Notes: a model not told the origin generated them from the letters alone. 48,743 nt of DNA from Bacteroidia bacterium (GCA_025999255.1 BNXB01000005.1:1-48743), one strand, 5' to 3'. Positions 15,489 to 23,600 are shown, counted from the stretch's first letter. Numbers and translations: made by a program.

Positions 15489-16619
15489 ATGAATAAGAAA
15501 ATTTTTATTACGATTGGGGTAATTGCAGTAATTGCAATCGGAGTATTTGTTTGGCTGAATAAAAATAAGGATAAACAAGACGAAATAAAAATAGGAGTCA
15601 TATTGCCATTGACAGGGGAACTCGCTAATTTTGGCAATACAGTTTTAGATGGTATAAATATGAAGCTATCAGAAACAAATGATAAGAATTATACAATAAA
15701 ACTAATAGTTGAAGATTCAAAAGGGCAACCCAATTTATCAGTGAATTGTTTTAACAAACTTATTGATATAGATAAAGTGAATTGTATAATTGGCGACCTT
15801 ACAAGCGGGGCAACTTTGGCGATTGCGCCAGAATCAAACAAAAAACAAGTTGTAATTATTTCGCCTACTGCCTCTACTCCCGCTTTGACAAAGATAAGCC
15901 CATTTTTCTATAGAGTTTATCCGTCTGATTTAAGTGATGCCAAAATTGCCGCATATTATTGTTATGATAATTTCAAAGCAAAAAATATTTCTATCGTTTA
16001 TTTAAACAATGATTATTCGGTTGGATTAAAAAATGAGTTTTCTACTTCCTTTTCAACTTTAGGTGGTAAAATTAATAATGTTATTTCATATGAATCTAAC
16101 ACAAAAGATTTTAGAACTACAATATCAAAACTGAAAATGATAAACGATGATGTCATATACATAATTGGACACCCGATAGGTATTGCTAATTTTTTAAAAC
16201 AATCAAAAGAGTTGCAATTTACGAAACATTTTTTTTCAAATGTAGCGGCTGAGGACAGAGAGTTTTTGATAACAGCTGGCGAATCTGCAAATAATTTGTA
16301 TTTTACTGCTCCTGCATTTAATTTACAGGCAAAGGATGAAAATACGCAGAATTTTATTAAGCAATTTAACAAACGATATTCTTATACTCCAGACATACAC
16401 GCTGTAAAAGGATATGATATAATGACTATCTTAATGGATTGTTTAGATAATGGTTGTATTTCGTCTTTGGCAATAAAACACCACATAGACAAAAAGCAAT
16501 TTTTTAATGGAATATGCGGACAATATAAATTTATTAACGGAGATATAGAAGAACCTGTTTCAGTAAAAAAATATAATAACACCAACATAGAAATTGTTGA
16601 AATTATTGAACCATTATGA
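15489..16619 (+). CDS. Periplasmic substrate-binding protein, LivK-like (Peripla_BP_6)
   Basis: 376 aa. The start of the mature domain, IKIGVILPLTGELANFGNTV, and NCIIGDLTSGATLAIAPESN, VVIISPTAS and FFYRVYPSD are typical of type-I leucine/branched-chain binding proteins. The N-terminus has one hydrophobic helix (residues 4-23) followed by a charged KNKDKQDE linker, with no lipobox Cys and no obvious AxA cleavage site, so it is probably membrane-anchored rather than a lipoprotein. The ligand is not predictable from sequence. It is more A/T-rich than the flanking ATPase and permease genes, and its stop overlaps the methyltransferase gene by 4 bp (ATGA). Confidence 0.85.
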   Translation: MNKKIFITIGVIAVIAIGVFVWLNKNKDKQDEIKIGVILPLTGELANFGNTVLDGINMKLSETNDKNYTIKLIVEDSKGQPNLSVNCFNKLIDIDKVNCIIGDLTSGATLAIAPESNKKQVVIISPTASTPALTKISPFFYRVYPSDLSDAKIAAYYCYDNFKAKNISIVYLNNDYSVGLKNEFSTSFSTLGGKINNVISYESNTKDFRTTISKLKMINDDVIYIIGHPIGIANFLKQSKELQFTKHFFSNVAAEDREFLITAGESANNLYFTAPAFNLQAKDENTQNFIKQFNKRYSYTPDIHAVKGYDIMTILMDCLDNGCISSLAIKHHIDKKQFFNGICGQYKFINGDIEEPVSVKKYNNTNIEIVEIIEPL

Positions 16620-17956
16620 AAAAAGGGAATAGACATAATATTACGCCTATTGTTGTAACCTATAAATCGTCTATTGATTTTTACAAAGAGATTACAAAAA
16701 AAATAGGCAATGCGGCACAAAATTTACCAAATAAGTTTTTATTTTTGGGACAACAAGGTGCAAATTTATGGGAGAAAATAGATAAAACATATAAAGCAGG
16801 TGCTAAAGGCGAAGTACTGATTGAGGAAAATTTTGCCCAAATAAATGAACTTATAAAAGAAGGATCTCCCTATAAACCATACGATATTATCAGTCTGGGA
16901 GTTGGACGAGGAATGGATGATATTAAAATATTGAAACAGATACAAATCGTAAATAAAGGTAAAATTAAGAAATTTAATATTTATGCCGTTGATTTATCTT
17001 CGATTTTACTTAAATGTGGTATTTTGCAAATAAGTGATTGGTGTAATGGAGTGGAGGCTACACAGGAATTGAAACAAAACATTAAATCTATTCGTGGTAT
17101 TTGGGCTGATTTTGAGGAATTGCCAACATTAAAATCAAAATTAAAAAACGACATTCAATTAGGGAATAATAAATCATTATATCATTTATTAGGCTTGACA
17201 TTAGGAAATAATGATGAGTCTGTTTTGCTGAAATCTATATATGGACTTATGGAGGTCGAAGATTTTCTCTTATTAGGAATAGATTTTTGTGTGAGTCATG
17301 GTGAGATCGCCATTTCTGATGCAGAAAAAGAATATACGACAGGTGAAGCTGCCGCTTCGATTAATCAATTTATGTTAGGTCCATTACATTTTATTTCTAC
17401 ACACAAAAAGACGAATAATGATTTCTATAAAATTGCAAATACACTTGATGAAATAAAAATATTACATGGTAGAGCTAAGCATATCAGTAAGATTGATAAA
17501 TCTGTAAGTTTTACGAGAACACATATCTTTAAAAAAGAAGGGTCGCGTTTATGTGATTATAGTACAAAATATGAAGAGGATAGTTTCAAACGGTATATTA
17601 CAGAAACATTAAAATTGGAAAATGTATTTTTTGAATGGAAAGAATGCTTTAAAGCAGAAGATGTTAGCAAAAACACGCAGGCATTAGTATTGCTGCAAAA
17701 AAAAGGCATAAAAAAGAAACATGAAGTCAAGGAGGCAACTCATGCTTTTGATTACGCTAATGAAATATCTTTATTAAAAGTAGAAATAGAGACGGTAGAA
17801 GAAGCAAAACAACAGTTATTAAACAAAATAATCGAAAAATTAAGTAGTCAAAACATTGATGTTAATTTGTACAAAAAAACATTCTATTATAGTAAAAATA
17901 ATAAACGAAAAAAATGCCTTATTATAGAAATAACTGAATTAAATAAACTAATCTAA
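16616..17956 (+). CDS. EgtD-like SAM-dependent methyltransferase
   Basis: 446 aa. YDIISLGVGRGMDDIKIL (89-106) is a SAM-binding motif I, D126 in YAVDLSS the motif-II acid, SLYHLLGLTLGNND (187-200) the LGxxxGN motif of histidine-specific methyltransferases (EgtD, Methyltransf_33), and FLLLGIDF (217-224) the following strand. EgtD trimethylates histidine to hercynine; the substrate here is unknown. No EgtB-like partner is present. The C-terminal third (about 320-446) is Lys-rich and I do not recognise it. Translationally coupled to the binding-protein gene by ATGA, which suggests that its substrate or product is related to the importer. Confidence 0.65.
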   Translation: MKKGNRHNITPIVVTYKSSIDFYKEITKKIGNAAQNLPNKFLFLGQQGANLWEKIDKTYKAGAKGEVLIEENFAQINELIKEGSPYKPYDIISLGVGRGMDDIKILKQIQIVNKGKIKKFNIYAVDLSSILLKCGILQISDWCNGVEATQELKQNIKSIRGIWADFEELPTLKSKLKNDIQLGNNKSLYHLLGLTLGNNDESVLLKSIYGLMEVEDFLLLGIDFCVSHGEIAISDAEKEYTTGEAAASINQFMLGPLHFISTHKKTNNDFYKIANTLDEIKILHGRAKHISKIDKSVSFTRTHIFKKEGSRLCDYSTKYEEDSFKRYITETLKLENVFFEWKECFKAEDVSKNTQALVLLQKKGIKKKHEVKEATHAFDYANEISLLKVEIETVEEAKQQLLNKIIEKLSSQNIDVNLYKKTFYYSKNNKRKKCLIIEITELNKLI

Positions 17957-17962
17957 AAATAT

Positions 17963-18364
17963 ATGTTGCAATTTTACAAAAATCATCCATATATAATGAA
18001 CGCTATTTCTGTTTTATTACTGTCTATTTTCGCTAATATGATTTTTAGCGTAAAATTAGACTTTACAGCAGAATTCGATTGTTTTTTAATAATCAAATTC
18101 GTTTGTCTTATGATTTCTTCTTTCAGCGTTAGCTATTCTCTACTTAAATTAGACCACTTACGCGAAATAGCCAAAAATGAATTAGATGAAAGAATAAAAT
18201 CAGGAAGTACTAATCTGAAAACTTCTAAGGAAATATTTGATGAAAAATTAAATGTTCCTCAAAATGTCAAAAATATAAAGATTGCGTTATATGGTTTATT
18301 TATACCATTTATCTTATTGTTTTTCTTTCTCGAACCTGTAATTAAGGCGATATGTCTCAAATAA
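17963..18364 (+). CDS. Small membrane protein of unknown function
   Basis: 133 aa with three hydrophobic segments: about 10-30 (MNAISVLLLSIFANMIFSV), 39-62 (CFLIIKFVCLMISSFSVSYS) and 107-127 (ALYGLFIPFILLFFFLEPVI). A charged segment (LREIAKNELDERIKSGSTNL) lies between the second and third. No family recognised. It sits 6 bp after the methyltransferase gene and overlaps the permease start by 13 bp, so it belongs to the operon. It may be an accessory subunit of the importer; that is a guess from position. Confidence 0.7.
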   Translation: MLQFYKNHPYIMNAISVLLLSIFANMIFSVKLDFTAEFDCFLIIKFVCLMISSFSVSYSLLKLDHLREIAKNELDERIKSGSTNLKTSKEIFDEKLNVPQNVKNIKIALYGLFIPFILLFFFLEPVIKAICLK

Positions 18365-19227
18365 TCGCAAACATATTATTGTCATTCATTTTATTTCTTC
18401 TTATAAGTCAATCATTTTCATTGACTTATTACCCAACTCGCTTTTTCCATATCGCCCACGCCATTACCTTAACATTCTCCGCTTATTTCACTTATTTATT
18501 TTCGCAGCAGTTGCATTTCCCATTATATTTATCAATCCCATTAGCCATTATAGTCGCTACCTCTGTTGGAATGTTATCCGAAATTGCTTTATACAAGCCA
18601 TTACGGAAACGCAATGCCTCACCTATGATACTAATGATTGCCTCGTTGGGGCTTTACACTGTGCTGCAAAATGTTGTGTCTATGCTTTGGGGCGATGATA
18701 CCAAAAGCGTGCGCACAGGCGAAATCAAAGTTGGCAACGAGTTTTTAGGAGCATATATTACCGATATTCAGATTATCACAATTGTAGTTTGTTTGGCGTT
18801 GTTTTTGGCTTGTGTGTTCTTTATGAAATACAACCGGATTGGGCGGAATATTCGTGCAGTAGCCAGTAATCCGGAATTGAGTAATATTGTCGGTATCAAT
18901 TCTGATAGAGTTATTTTGTGGTCGTTTGGTATTGGTTCGGCATTGGCTGCCGTTGCCGGAATTTTAATTGCTTTCGATACGGATATGACACCTACGATGG
19001 GTTTTAATTGGCTGTTGTATGGCGTAGTGGCGATGATTATCGGCGGCGTAGGCAGTAATTGGGGATTGGTAGGCGGCGCATTGCTGTTGGCAACGGCGCA
19101 ACATCTGGCGGCTTACTACATTGGCAGTCAATGGATGGATGCCGTAGCCTATATTATTCTGATTTTGTTTTTAATAGGGAAACCGCTCGGCTTTAGCGGC
19201 AAACGGTTAAAAAAAATAGAGATATGA
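18352..19227 (+). CDS. ABC transporter permease, LivH-like
   Basis: 291 aa, strongly hydrophobic, about eight membrane segments. Family marks: ARSL-like opening QSFSLTYYPTRFFHIAHAI, ALYKPLRKRNASPMILMIASLG, IGRNIRAVASNPELSNIVGI (the EAA-like cytoplasmic loop that contacts the ATPase), and MTPTMGFNWLLYGVVAMIIGG. It has the normal LivH length. It overlaps the small membrane protein gene upstream by 13 bp and the RhuM gene downstream by 4 bp. Confidence 0.88.
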   Translation: MSQIIANILLSFILFLLISQSFSLTYYPTRFFHIAHAITLTFSAYFTYLFSQQLHFPLYLSIPLAIIVATSVGMLSEIALYKPLRKRNASPMILMIASLGLYTVLQNVVSMLWGDDTKSVRTGEIKVGNEFLGAYITDIQIITIVVCLALFLACVFFMKYNRIGRNIRAVASNPELSNIVGINSDRVILWSFGIGSALAAVAGILIAFDTDMTPTMGFNWLLYGVVAMIIGGVGSNWGLVGGALLLATAQHLAAYYIGSQWMDAVAYIILILFLIGKPLGFSGKRLKKIEI

Positions 19228-20240
19228 CAGCAGAAAATAACAAAGGCAAAATATTAATATATCAGACCGAAAAGGGGGACACCCGAATAGATGTCTATTT
19301 TGAGAACGGCGAACTTTGGTTGTCACAAAAGGCATTGTCGGAATTGTATCAAGTTCGTATTCCGACTATCAATGAGCATATTAAGAATATTATTGAAGAA
19401 GGGGAATTGGAGCAGGAGGCAACTATTAGGAATTTCCTAATAGTTCAAACGGAAGGGCAACGGCAAGTCGGCAGGGAAGTACAGCATGTTAGTTTCCAAA
19501 TGGTTCTTGCAATCGGGTATCGTGTCCGTTCGCGTACAGGAATGCACTTTAGAAATTGGGCAAGCACGGTTTTGACTGAATATACGAAAAAGGGCTTTGC
19601 TATGAATGATGAACGGTTGAAAAACCCTAAACCGTTCGGTGCAGACTATTTTGATGAATTATTGGAACGGATCAGGGATATTCGCAGTTCCGAAAAACGT
19701 TTCTATGAAAAAGTAAAAGCCATTTACGCGACTTCTGTAGATTATGATGCAAAGGACGAAAACGCAAAGTTGTTTTTTCAAACTGTTCAAAATAAACTGC
19801 ATTACAGCGTTCATGGACATACTGCCGCCGAATTAATTGCTTTGCGAGCCGATTCATCAAAAGATAATATGGGCTTAACAAGTTTTAAAGGCGCAAAAGT
19901 CAGAAAATCAGATATTGATACGGCAAAAAATTATTTGCAGGAAGAAGAAATTACGGCATTGAACAGAATTGTAGCCATGTATCTCGACTATGCCGAAGAT
20001 CAAGCATTGCAACATATTCCCATGTATATGGGTGATTGGGAGAAAAAACTCAACGATTTTTTGAAATTTACAGGACGAAAAGTTCTTGACAATGCCGGAT
20101 ATATTTCAGCAGAAGAGGCATTGCGTACTGCAGAACGGGAATATGAACGATATGACCGACATCGTAAATTGATGGATAACGACATCAATGCCTTATTGGA
20201 TAAAACAAAACAATTAAAAGAAAGAAAAAAGAATCAGTAA
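19224..20240 (+). CDS. RhuM family protein
   Basis: 338 aa of the Virulence_RhuM family, named after a Salmonella pathogenicity-island gene and common on mobile DNA; its biochemical role is not established. Seen: ILIYQTEKGDTRIDVYFENG, ELWLSQKALSELYQV (a predicted N-terminal HTH), IKNIIEEGELEQEATIRNFL, QMVLAIGYRVRSRTGMHFRNW and FAMNDERLK, all canonical. The C-terminal half is helical and acidic (AEEALRTAEREYERYDRHRK). Its ATG overlaps LivH-like stop (ATGA) and its stop overlaps the LivM-like start (TAATG), so it is embedded between two permease genes without a gap. Confidence 0.88.
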   Translation: MTAENNKGKILIYQTEKGDTRIDVYFENGELWLSQKALSELYQVRIPTINEHIKNIIEEGELEQEATIRNFLIVQTEGQRQVGREVQHVSFQMVLAIGYRVRSRTGMHFRNWASTVLTEYTKKGFAMNDERLKNPKPFGADYFDELLERIRDIRSSEKRFYEKVKAIYATSVDYDAKDENAKLFFQTVQNKLHYSVHGHTAAELIALRADSSKDNMGLTSFKGAKVRKSDIDTAKNYLQEEEITALNRIVAMYLDYAEDQALQHIPMYMGDWEKKLNDFLKFTGRKVLDNAGYISAEEALRTAEREYERYDRHRKLMDNDINALLDKTKQLKERKKNQ

Positions 20241-21109
20241 TGGAGTACCTGTTGCATTTATTAATATTGGTCGGCATTTATGTGATGCTTTCGCAAAGCC
20301 TGAACCTTTCGGCAGGCTTCGGCGGAATGATTTCGTTGGCACATGCCGGATTTTACGGTGTGGGCGCTTATACGGCTGCTTTGCTTTCCGTCAATTATCA
20401 TCTTCCGTTTTTGCTCGCATTACCGGCAGCCATGATGTTGAGCGGATTATTGGCATTGATTGTATCCGCCATTGCCTTGCGAACCATCGACGACTATTTT
20501 ATTATATGTACTTTGGGCATTCAGGTCATTGTTTTTTCCTTGATGAACAATTGGATGTCTCTGACAAACGGACCATTGGGCATTCCCGGTATTCCGGGCA
20601 TGCAACTTTTCGGAATCGACATCGAAAGCAAATGGGCGTTTCTGTTACTGACCATTTTCTTTGTCGCCCTGATTTTCTTTTTCCTGAAAAAACTGACCGG
20701 TTCTTCATTCGGTCTTACCTTGCGGGCATTGAGTGAAGATGAAATTTTTGCGCAGTCGCTCGGAAAGAATGTGTATTTATCCAAAGTGATTGCCTTTACC
20801 ACCGGCGCCATGATTGCAGCCGTTCCGGGCGTTCTCTATGCGCATTACATCAGCTATATCGACCCAACGAGTTTTACGGTAGATGAATCCATTTTTATCC
20901 TTTCCATTGTGATTATCGGTGGCATGCAAAATTTGTGGGGAAGTGTTCTTGCTGCGACTTTCCTTGTGTTATTGCCCGAAGCCTTGCGGTTTGTCGGTAT
21001 GCCGAATGCTATTGCGGCGAATATGCGCCAGATTATTTACGGTGGGATATTGATTTTTATGATGTTTCGGTATAGTCGAGGATTTGAGGTGCAACATAAG
21101 GTTAGTTAA
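20240..21109 (+). CDS. ABC transporter permease, LivM-like
   Basis: 289 aa. LSQSLNLSAGFGGMISLAHAGFYGVGAYT is the classical LivM N-terminus (given here as LSQSLNLSAGFGGM, then SLAHAGFYGVGAYT), followed by DDYFIICTLGIQVI, the coupling loop FGLTLRALSEDEIFAQSLGK and FILSIVIIGGMQNLWGSVLA. Full length for the family. It completes an importer consisting of two ATPases, two permeases and one binding protein, and is the last gene of the unit. It begins in a TAATG overlap with the RhuM gene. Confidence 0.9.
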   Translation: MEYLLHLLILVGIYVMLSQSLNLSAGFGGMISLAHAGFYGVGAYTAALLSVNYHLPFLLALPAAMMLSGLLALIVSAIALRTIDDYFIICTLGIQVIVFSLMNNWMSLTNGPLGIPGIPGMQLFGIDIESKWAFLLLTIFFVALIFFFLKKLTGSSFGLTLRALSEDEIFAQSLGKNVYLSKVIAFTTGAMIAAVPGVLYAHYISYIDPTSFTVDESIFILSIVIIGGMQNLWGSVLAATFLVLLPEALRFVGMPNAIAANMRQIIYGGILIFMMFRYSRGFEVQHKVS

Positions 21110-21154
21110 GTAGCACTTTTGTATTTCTTGACTTGTGTGCAAATTGTGTATCCC

Positions 21155-21193
21155 TAAAAACAAAAAAGGACTTACTTCTTACCGTAAGTCCTT
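21155..21193 (-). terminator. Intrinsic terminator of tRNA-Val
   Basis: On the minus strand a perfect 10-bp stem (AAGGACTTAC and GTAAGTCCTT, loop of 8 nt) is followed by TTTTTGTTTTT. It lies 11 bp past the tRNA 3' end. It could also block read-through of the plus-strand transporter operon, but there the T-run is weak. Confidence 0.85.
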
Positions 21194-21203
21194 CATTTTC
21201 AAG

Positions 21204-21278
21204 TGGGCGTTGACGGATTCGAACCGCCGACCCTCTGCTTGTAAGGCAGATGCTCTGAACCAGCTGAGCTAAACGCCC
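21204..21278 (-). tRNA. tRNA-Val (anticodon UAC)
   Basis: 75 nt on the minus strand. The acceptor stem GGGCGTT pairs with AACGCCC, discriminator A. The D-arm reads GCTCAGCTGGTTCAGAGC, the anticodon arm TCTGC-CTTACAA-GCAGA with anticodon TAC, and the T-arm GGCGGTTCGAATCCGTC with the invariant TTCGA. CCA is not encoded. The 3' end faces the accessory island. Confidence 0.97.
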
Positions 21279-21312
21279 GATTTTATTATCACTCTTTCTC
21301 CCAAAAGCGATG

Positions 21313-21343
21313 CAAAGGTAGGACATTTTTCTAAATCTGCAAA
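21313..21343 (-). promoter_or_regulatory. Promoter of tRNA-Val
   Basis: On the minus strand TTTG (21340-21343), exactly 19 nt and TACCTTTG (21313-21320): a perfect Bacteroidota sigma-ABfr promoter, placing the start of transcription some 25-30 nt before the mature tRNA 5' end. Confidence 0.85.
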
Positions 21344-21380
21344 GAAAAATTAAAAAATTTATTCACTTTTTTCATAAACT

Positions 21381-22415
21381 TCAAAACCAACCCTTCTTTT
21401 TCAGATACCAGACTATAGCAAGACCAATAACAACCAGAATTCCCCAGGCAACAAAATATCCGTATTGCCAGTGGAGTTCCGGCATAAACTTAAAATTCAT
21501 CCCCCATACCCCTACGAGGAAAGTCAATGGAATGAAAATCGTAGCCACGACAGTCAGCCGTTTCATAATTTGGTTCATCTTCAAATCGTTATTATTCAAA
21601 TACAAATCAATTAACGACGACATGATTTCACGGCAAGATTCCAGACTCTGGAGAGCATATAATAACTGATCATAAACATCTTTGAAATAAGAAACTTCTT
21701 CATCACAAATCAAGGATTTATCTACCCTCAACAATTTAGCCATTTGTTCCTTGAACGGAAGAAGTAACTTACGCAAATAAATCATCTCCCGGCGTTTTTC
21801 CTGAATATCGCTAATCAGATTTTCCCTCAGACCTTTGGTATCCAGCAATTGGTCTTCCAAATCTTCGAAGTTTTCTTCCAGAGAATTCACACATTCGCCG
21901 TAATTACTAATAATCACACCTAACAGACTTGCCAGAAGAAAATCCGATTTTTTATTATTGATCCGAAGCGAATTTTCTTTAATAGCCGCATAAATACTAT
22001 CGAATAAAGGATTATCACTTTCCTGGAAACTGATCACATAATTTTTTCCAAGAATCAAAGCAATATGTTCGACTACATCCCGATCATTATAATAATACTG
22101 TACAGGAAGAGCAATAAACACATTTTTGTCGTATTCTTCCACCGTGATAATCTGATAAACGGAAAGTACATCTTTGGCATCCATAATATTCAGTCCGAAT
22201 TCTTTTACCAGGCGGATAATCAATTCCGGATCATTCAAACCGGTGACACGAACCCAACTTACAGTCTGATCATTAATCCGTGACACAATATCTTGTATCT
22301 CGCCGATTGTTTCCTCCGTATGACCCAATTCACTGTATTGAATAAATTGAATATTCGTTGGCGTTTTATTAGTCCCAGTATATATAATTTTTGATGATAA
22401 ATTCCTGTTTCTCAT
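21381..22415 (-). CDS. corA: CorA-family magnesium/cobalt transporter
   Basis: 344-aa inner-membrane channel for Mg2+ (or Co2+/other divalents). The long N-terminal cytoplasmic domain ends in two C-terminal membrane helices; the diagnostic GMN sits in LVGVWGMNFKFMPEL at the loop between them, and the tail YLKKKGWF is typical (KKKxWL). MNQIMKRLTVVATIFIPLTF is the usual pore-helix sequence. A single gene, preceded by its own -7 element and a leader able to form a 15-bp stem (22447-22493). Confidence 0.95.
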   Translation of the reverse strand: MRNRNLSSKIIYTGTNKTPTNIQFIQYSELGHTEETIGEIQDIVSRINDQTVSWVRVTGLNDPELIIRLVKEFGLNIMDAKDVLSVYQIITVEEYDKNVFIALPVQYYYNDRDVVEHIALILGKNYVISFQESDNPLFDSIYAAIKENSLRINNKKSDFLLASLLGVIISNYGECVNSLEENFEDLEDQLLDTKGLRENLISDIQEKRREMIYLRKLLLPFKEQMAKLLRVDKSLICDEEVSYFKDVYDQLLYALQSLESCREIMSSLIDLYLNNNDLKMNQIMKRLTVVATIFIPLTFLVGVWGMNFKFMPELHWQYGYFVAWGILVVIGLAIVWYLKKKGWF

Positions 22416-22446
22416 TTTTCGTCTCGTATTTACTATTTGATTTACT

Positions 22447-22493
22447 GAAAGGGCTGAAAATCTTTGAAGAAACTAAAAATTCTCAGTCCTTTC
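22447..22493 (-). promoter_or_regulatory. Leader hairpin upstream of corA
   Basis: In the minus-strand leader GAAAGGACTGAGAAT pairs with ATTTTCAGCCCTTTC (15 bp, one A-C mismatch and one G-U pair) around a 17-nt loop. It lies between the candidate -7 element at 22507-22514 and the corA start codon 31 nt further on. It does not match a Mg2+ riboswitch that I know. Confidence 0.55.
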
Positions 22494-22506
22494 TATTTTT
22501 TACCAA

Positions 22507-22514
22507 CAAAAATA
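22507..22514 (-). promoter_or_regulatory. Candidate -7 element of corA
   Basis: TATTTTTG on the minus strand, an exact TAnnTTTG match. No TTTG is found at the -33 spacing. It would give a 5' leader of about 85 nt, enough to hold the hairpin at 22447-22493. Confidence 0.45.
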
Positions 22515-22573
22515 ATTGAAAAAATTGAATATCACATGTTATATTTATTTCTTTGTATCGTTATTCAAATACA

Positions 22574-23113
22574 ATGACACTGGAACAATTTAAATCGGAT
22601 ATTATTTCTCAAAGGCAGAAACTGCTGGCAGTAGCCTGGAGAATGCTGGCAAACGAAGCCGATGCAGAAGATGCCGTACAAGAGGTGTTCCTCCGGTTGT
22701 GGAGCATCCGCGAACAACTCGGTACGATATCCAATCCCGGAGGATTTGCCATGCAAACTATAAAAAATATCTGTATTGACAAACTAAGGACACAAAAAAC
22801 GACAGTGGATGCAGAAGATGTTTTTCTGGGACTCGATGAAAAAACACCTTATCACGAAACGGAAAAACAGGATTCAGTCAGTATTATCCGGAGAATTATC
22901 GACACCCTGCCGGAATTGCAACGAAAAATTATCCTGATGCGTGATGTGGAAGGATACGAATTACAGGAAATTGCCGATATTACAGGCTCACAGGCAAATG
23001 CAGTGACCATGAACCTTTCAAGGGCAAGAAAAAAAGTACGGAACGAATTTATTCGTATCAATGCGTACTATAAAAATGAAAGAAATGAAGAAATGAAGAA
23101 AATGAAAGAATAA
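22574..23113 (+). CDS. RNA polymerase sigma-70 factor, ECF type
   Basis: 179 aa from the ATG at 22574 (an upstream TTG would add seven residues). Region 2 is LLAVAWRMLANEADAEDAVQ, then EVFLRLW and ICIDKLR; region 4 is LPELQRKIILMRDVEGYELQ, EIADITGSQANAVTMNLSRA, a typical helix-turn-helix. This is the Bacteroidota SigW/FecI-like group. The next gene, 4 bp on, encodes a membrane protein that is probably its anti-sigma partner, and the following two genes encode exported proteins, forming a small cell-envelope regulatory unit. Stimulus unknown. Confidence 0.93.
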   Translation: MTLEQFKSDIISQRQKLLAVAWRMLANEADAEDAVQEVFLRLWSIREQLGTISNPGGFAMQTIKNICIDKLRTQKTTVDAEDVFLGLDEKTPYHETEKQDSVSIIRRIIDTLPELQRKIILMRDVEGYELQEIADITGSQANAVTMNLSRARKKVRNEFIRINAYYKNERNEEMKKMKE

Positions 23114-23117
23114 AAAC

Positions 23118-23600
23118 ATGAAACGAGATAAATTCAATATTAAACAATTACTGGATCTTTATTTTGAAGGACAAACTTCACTACAGGAAGAACAAATCCT
23201 TCGGGATTATTTCAAACGGGACGATATTGATGAATCGTTGACAGAGTACAAACCAATGTTTGATTTTTTCAATGAGGAAAGGATTCTGAACTCAATGGAA
23301 GAAAACAAAATAAAAATACCGGATAAAATCGGACATTCGACAGGAAGAAAAATCTGGTTTAGCCGGATTAGTATAGGTATAGCTGCTTCCGTCATATTGT
23401 TTTTCGGAATAAAACTCACTTTCTTCAATCAAAAGAAAGACACTTCCGAACAATCAATAGTATATGTGGACGGTAAAAAATTTACGGACATGAATACCAT
23501 ATGGTTCCAAACATTAAATACTCTTGAAATTATCTCCGAATCGGATGATGATGTAATCGCATCGCAAATCGATATACTGGATTCTTTTAATGATTTTTAA
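23118..23600 (+). CDS. Putative anti-sigma factor (single-pass membrane protein)
   Basis: 160 aa. The cytoplasmic N-terminus (LLDLYFEGQTSLQEEQILRD, YFKR) has the short-helix pattern with L..Y.eG.ts..EE..L..yF seen in Bacteroidota anti-sigma proteins downstream of ECF genes. One membrane helix lies at about 87-104 (ISIGIAASVILFFGIKLTFF), then a short periplasmic part of about 55 residues. There is no FecR domain. It follows the sigma gene by 4 bp. Role inferred from context. Confidence 0.75.
   Translation: MKRDKFNIKQLLDLYFEGQTSLQEEQILRDYFKRDDIDESLTEYKPMFDFFNEERILNSMEENKIKIPDKIGHSTGRKIWFSRISIGIAASVILFFGIKLTFFNQKKDTSEQSIVYVDGKKFTDMNTIWFQTLNTLEIISESDDDVIASQIDILDSFNDF

Noticed and set aside
21102..21326. 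74-aa minus-strand frame over the tRNA
   Set aside because: It spans the tRNA-Val gene and its terminator; the RNA gene explains the region.
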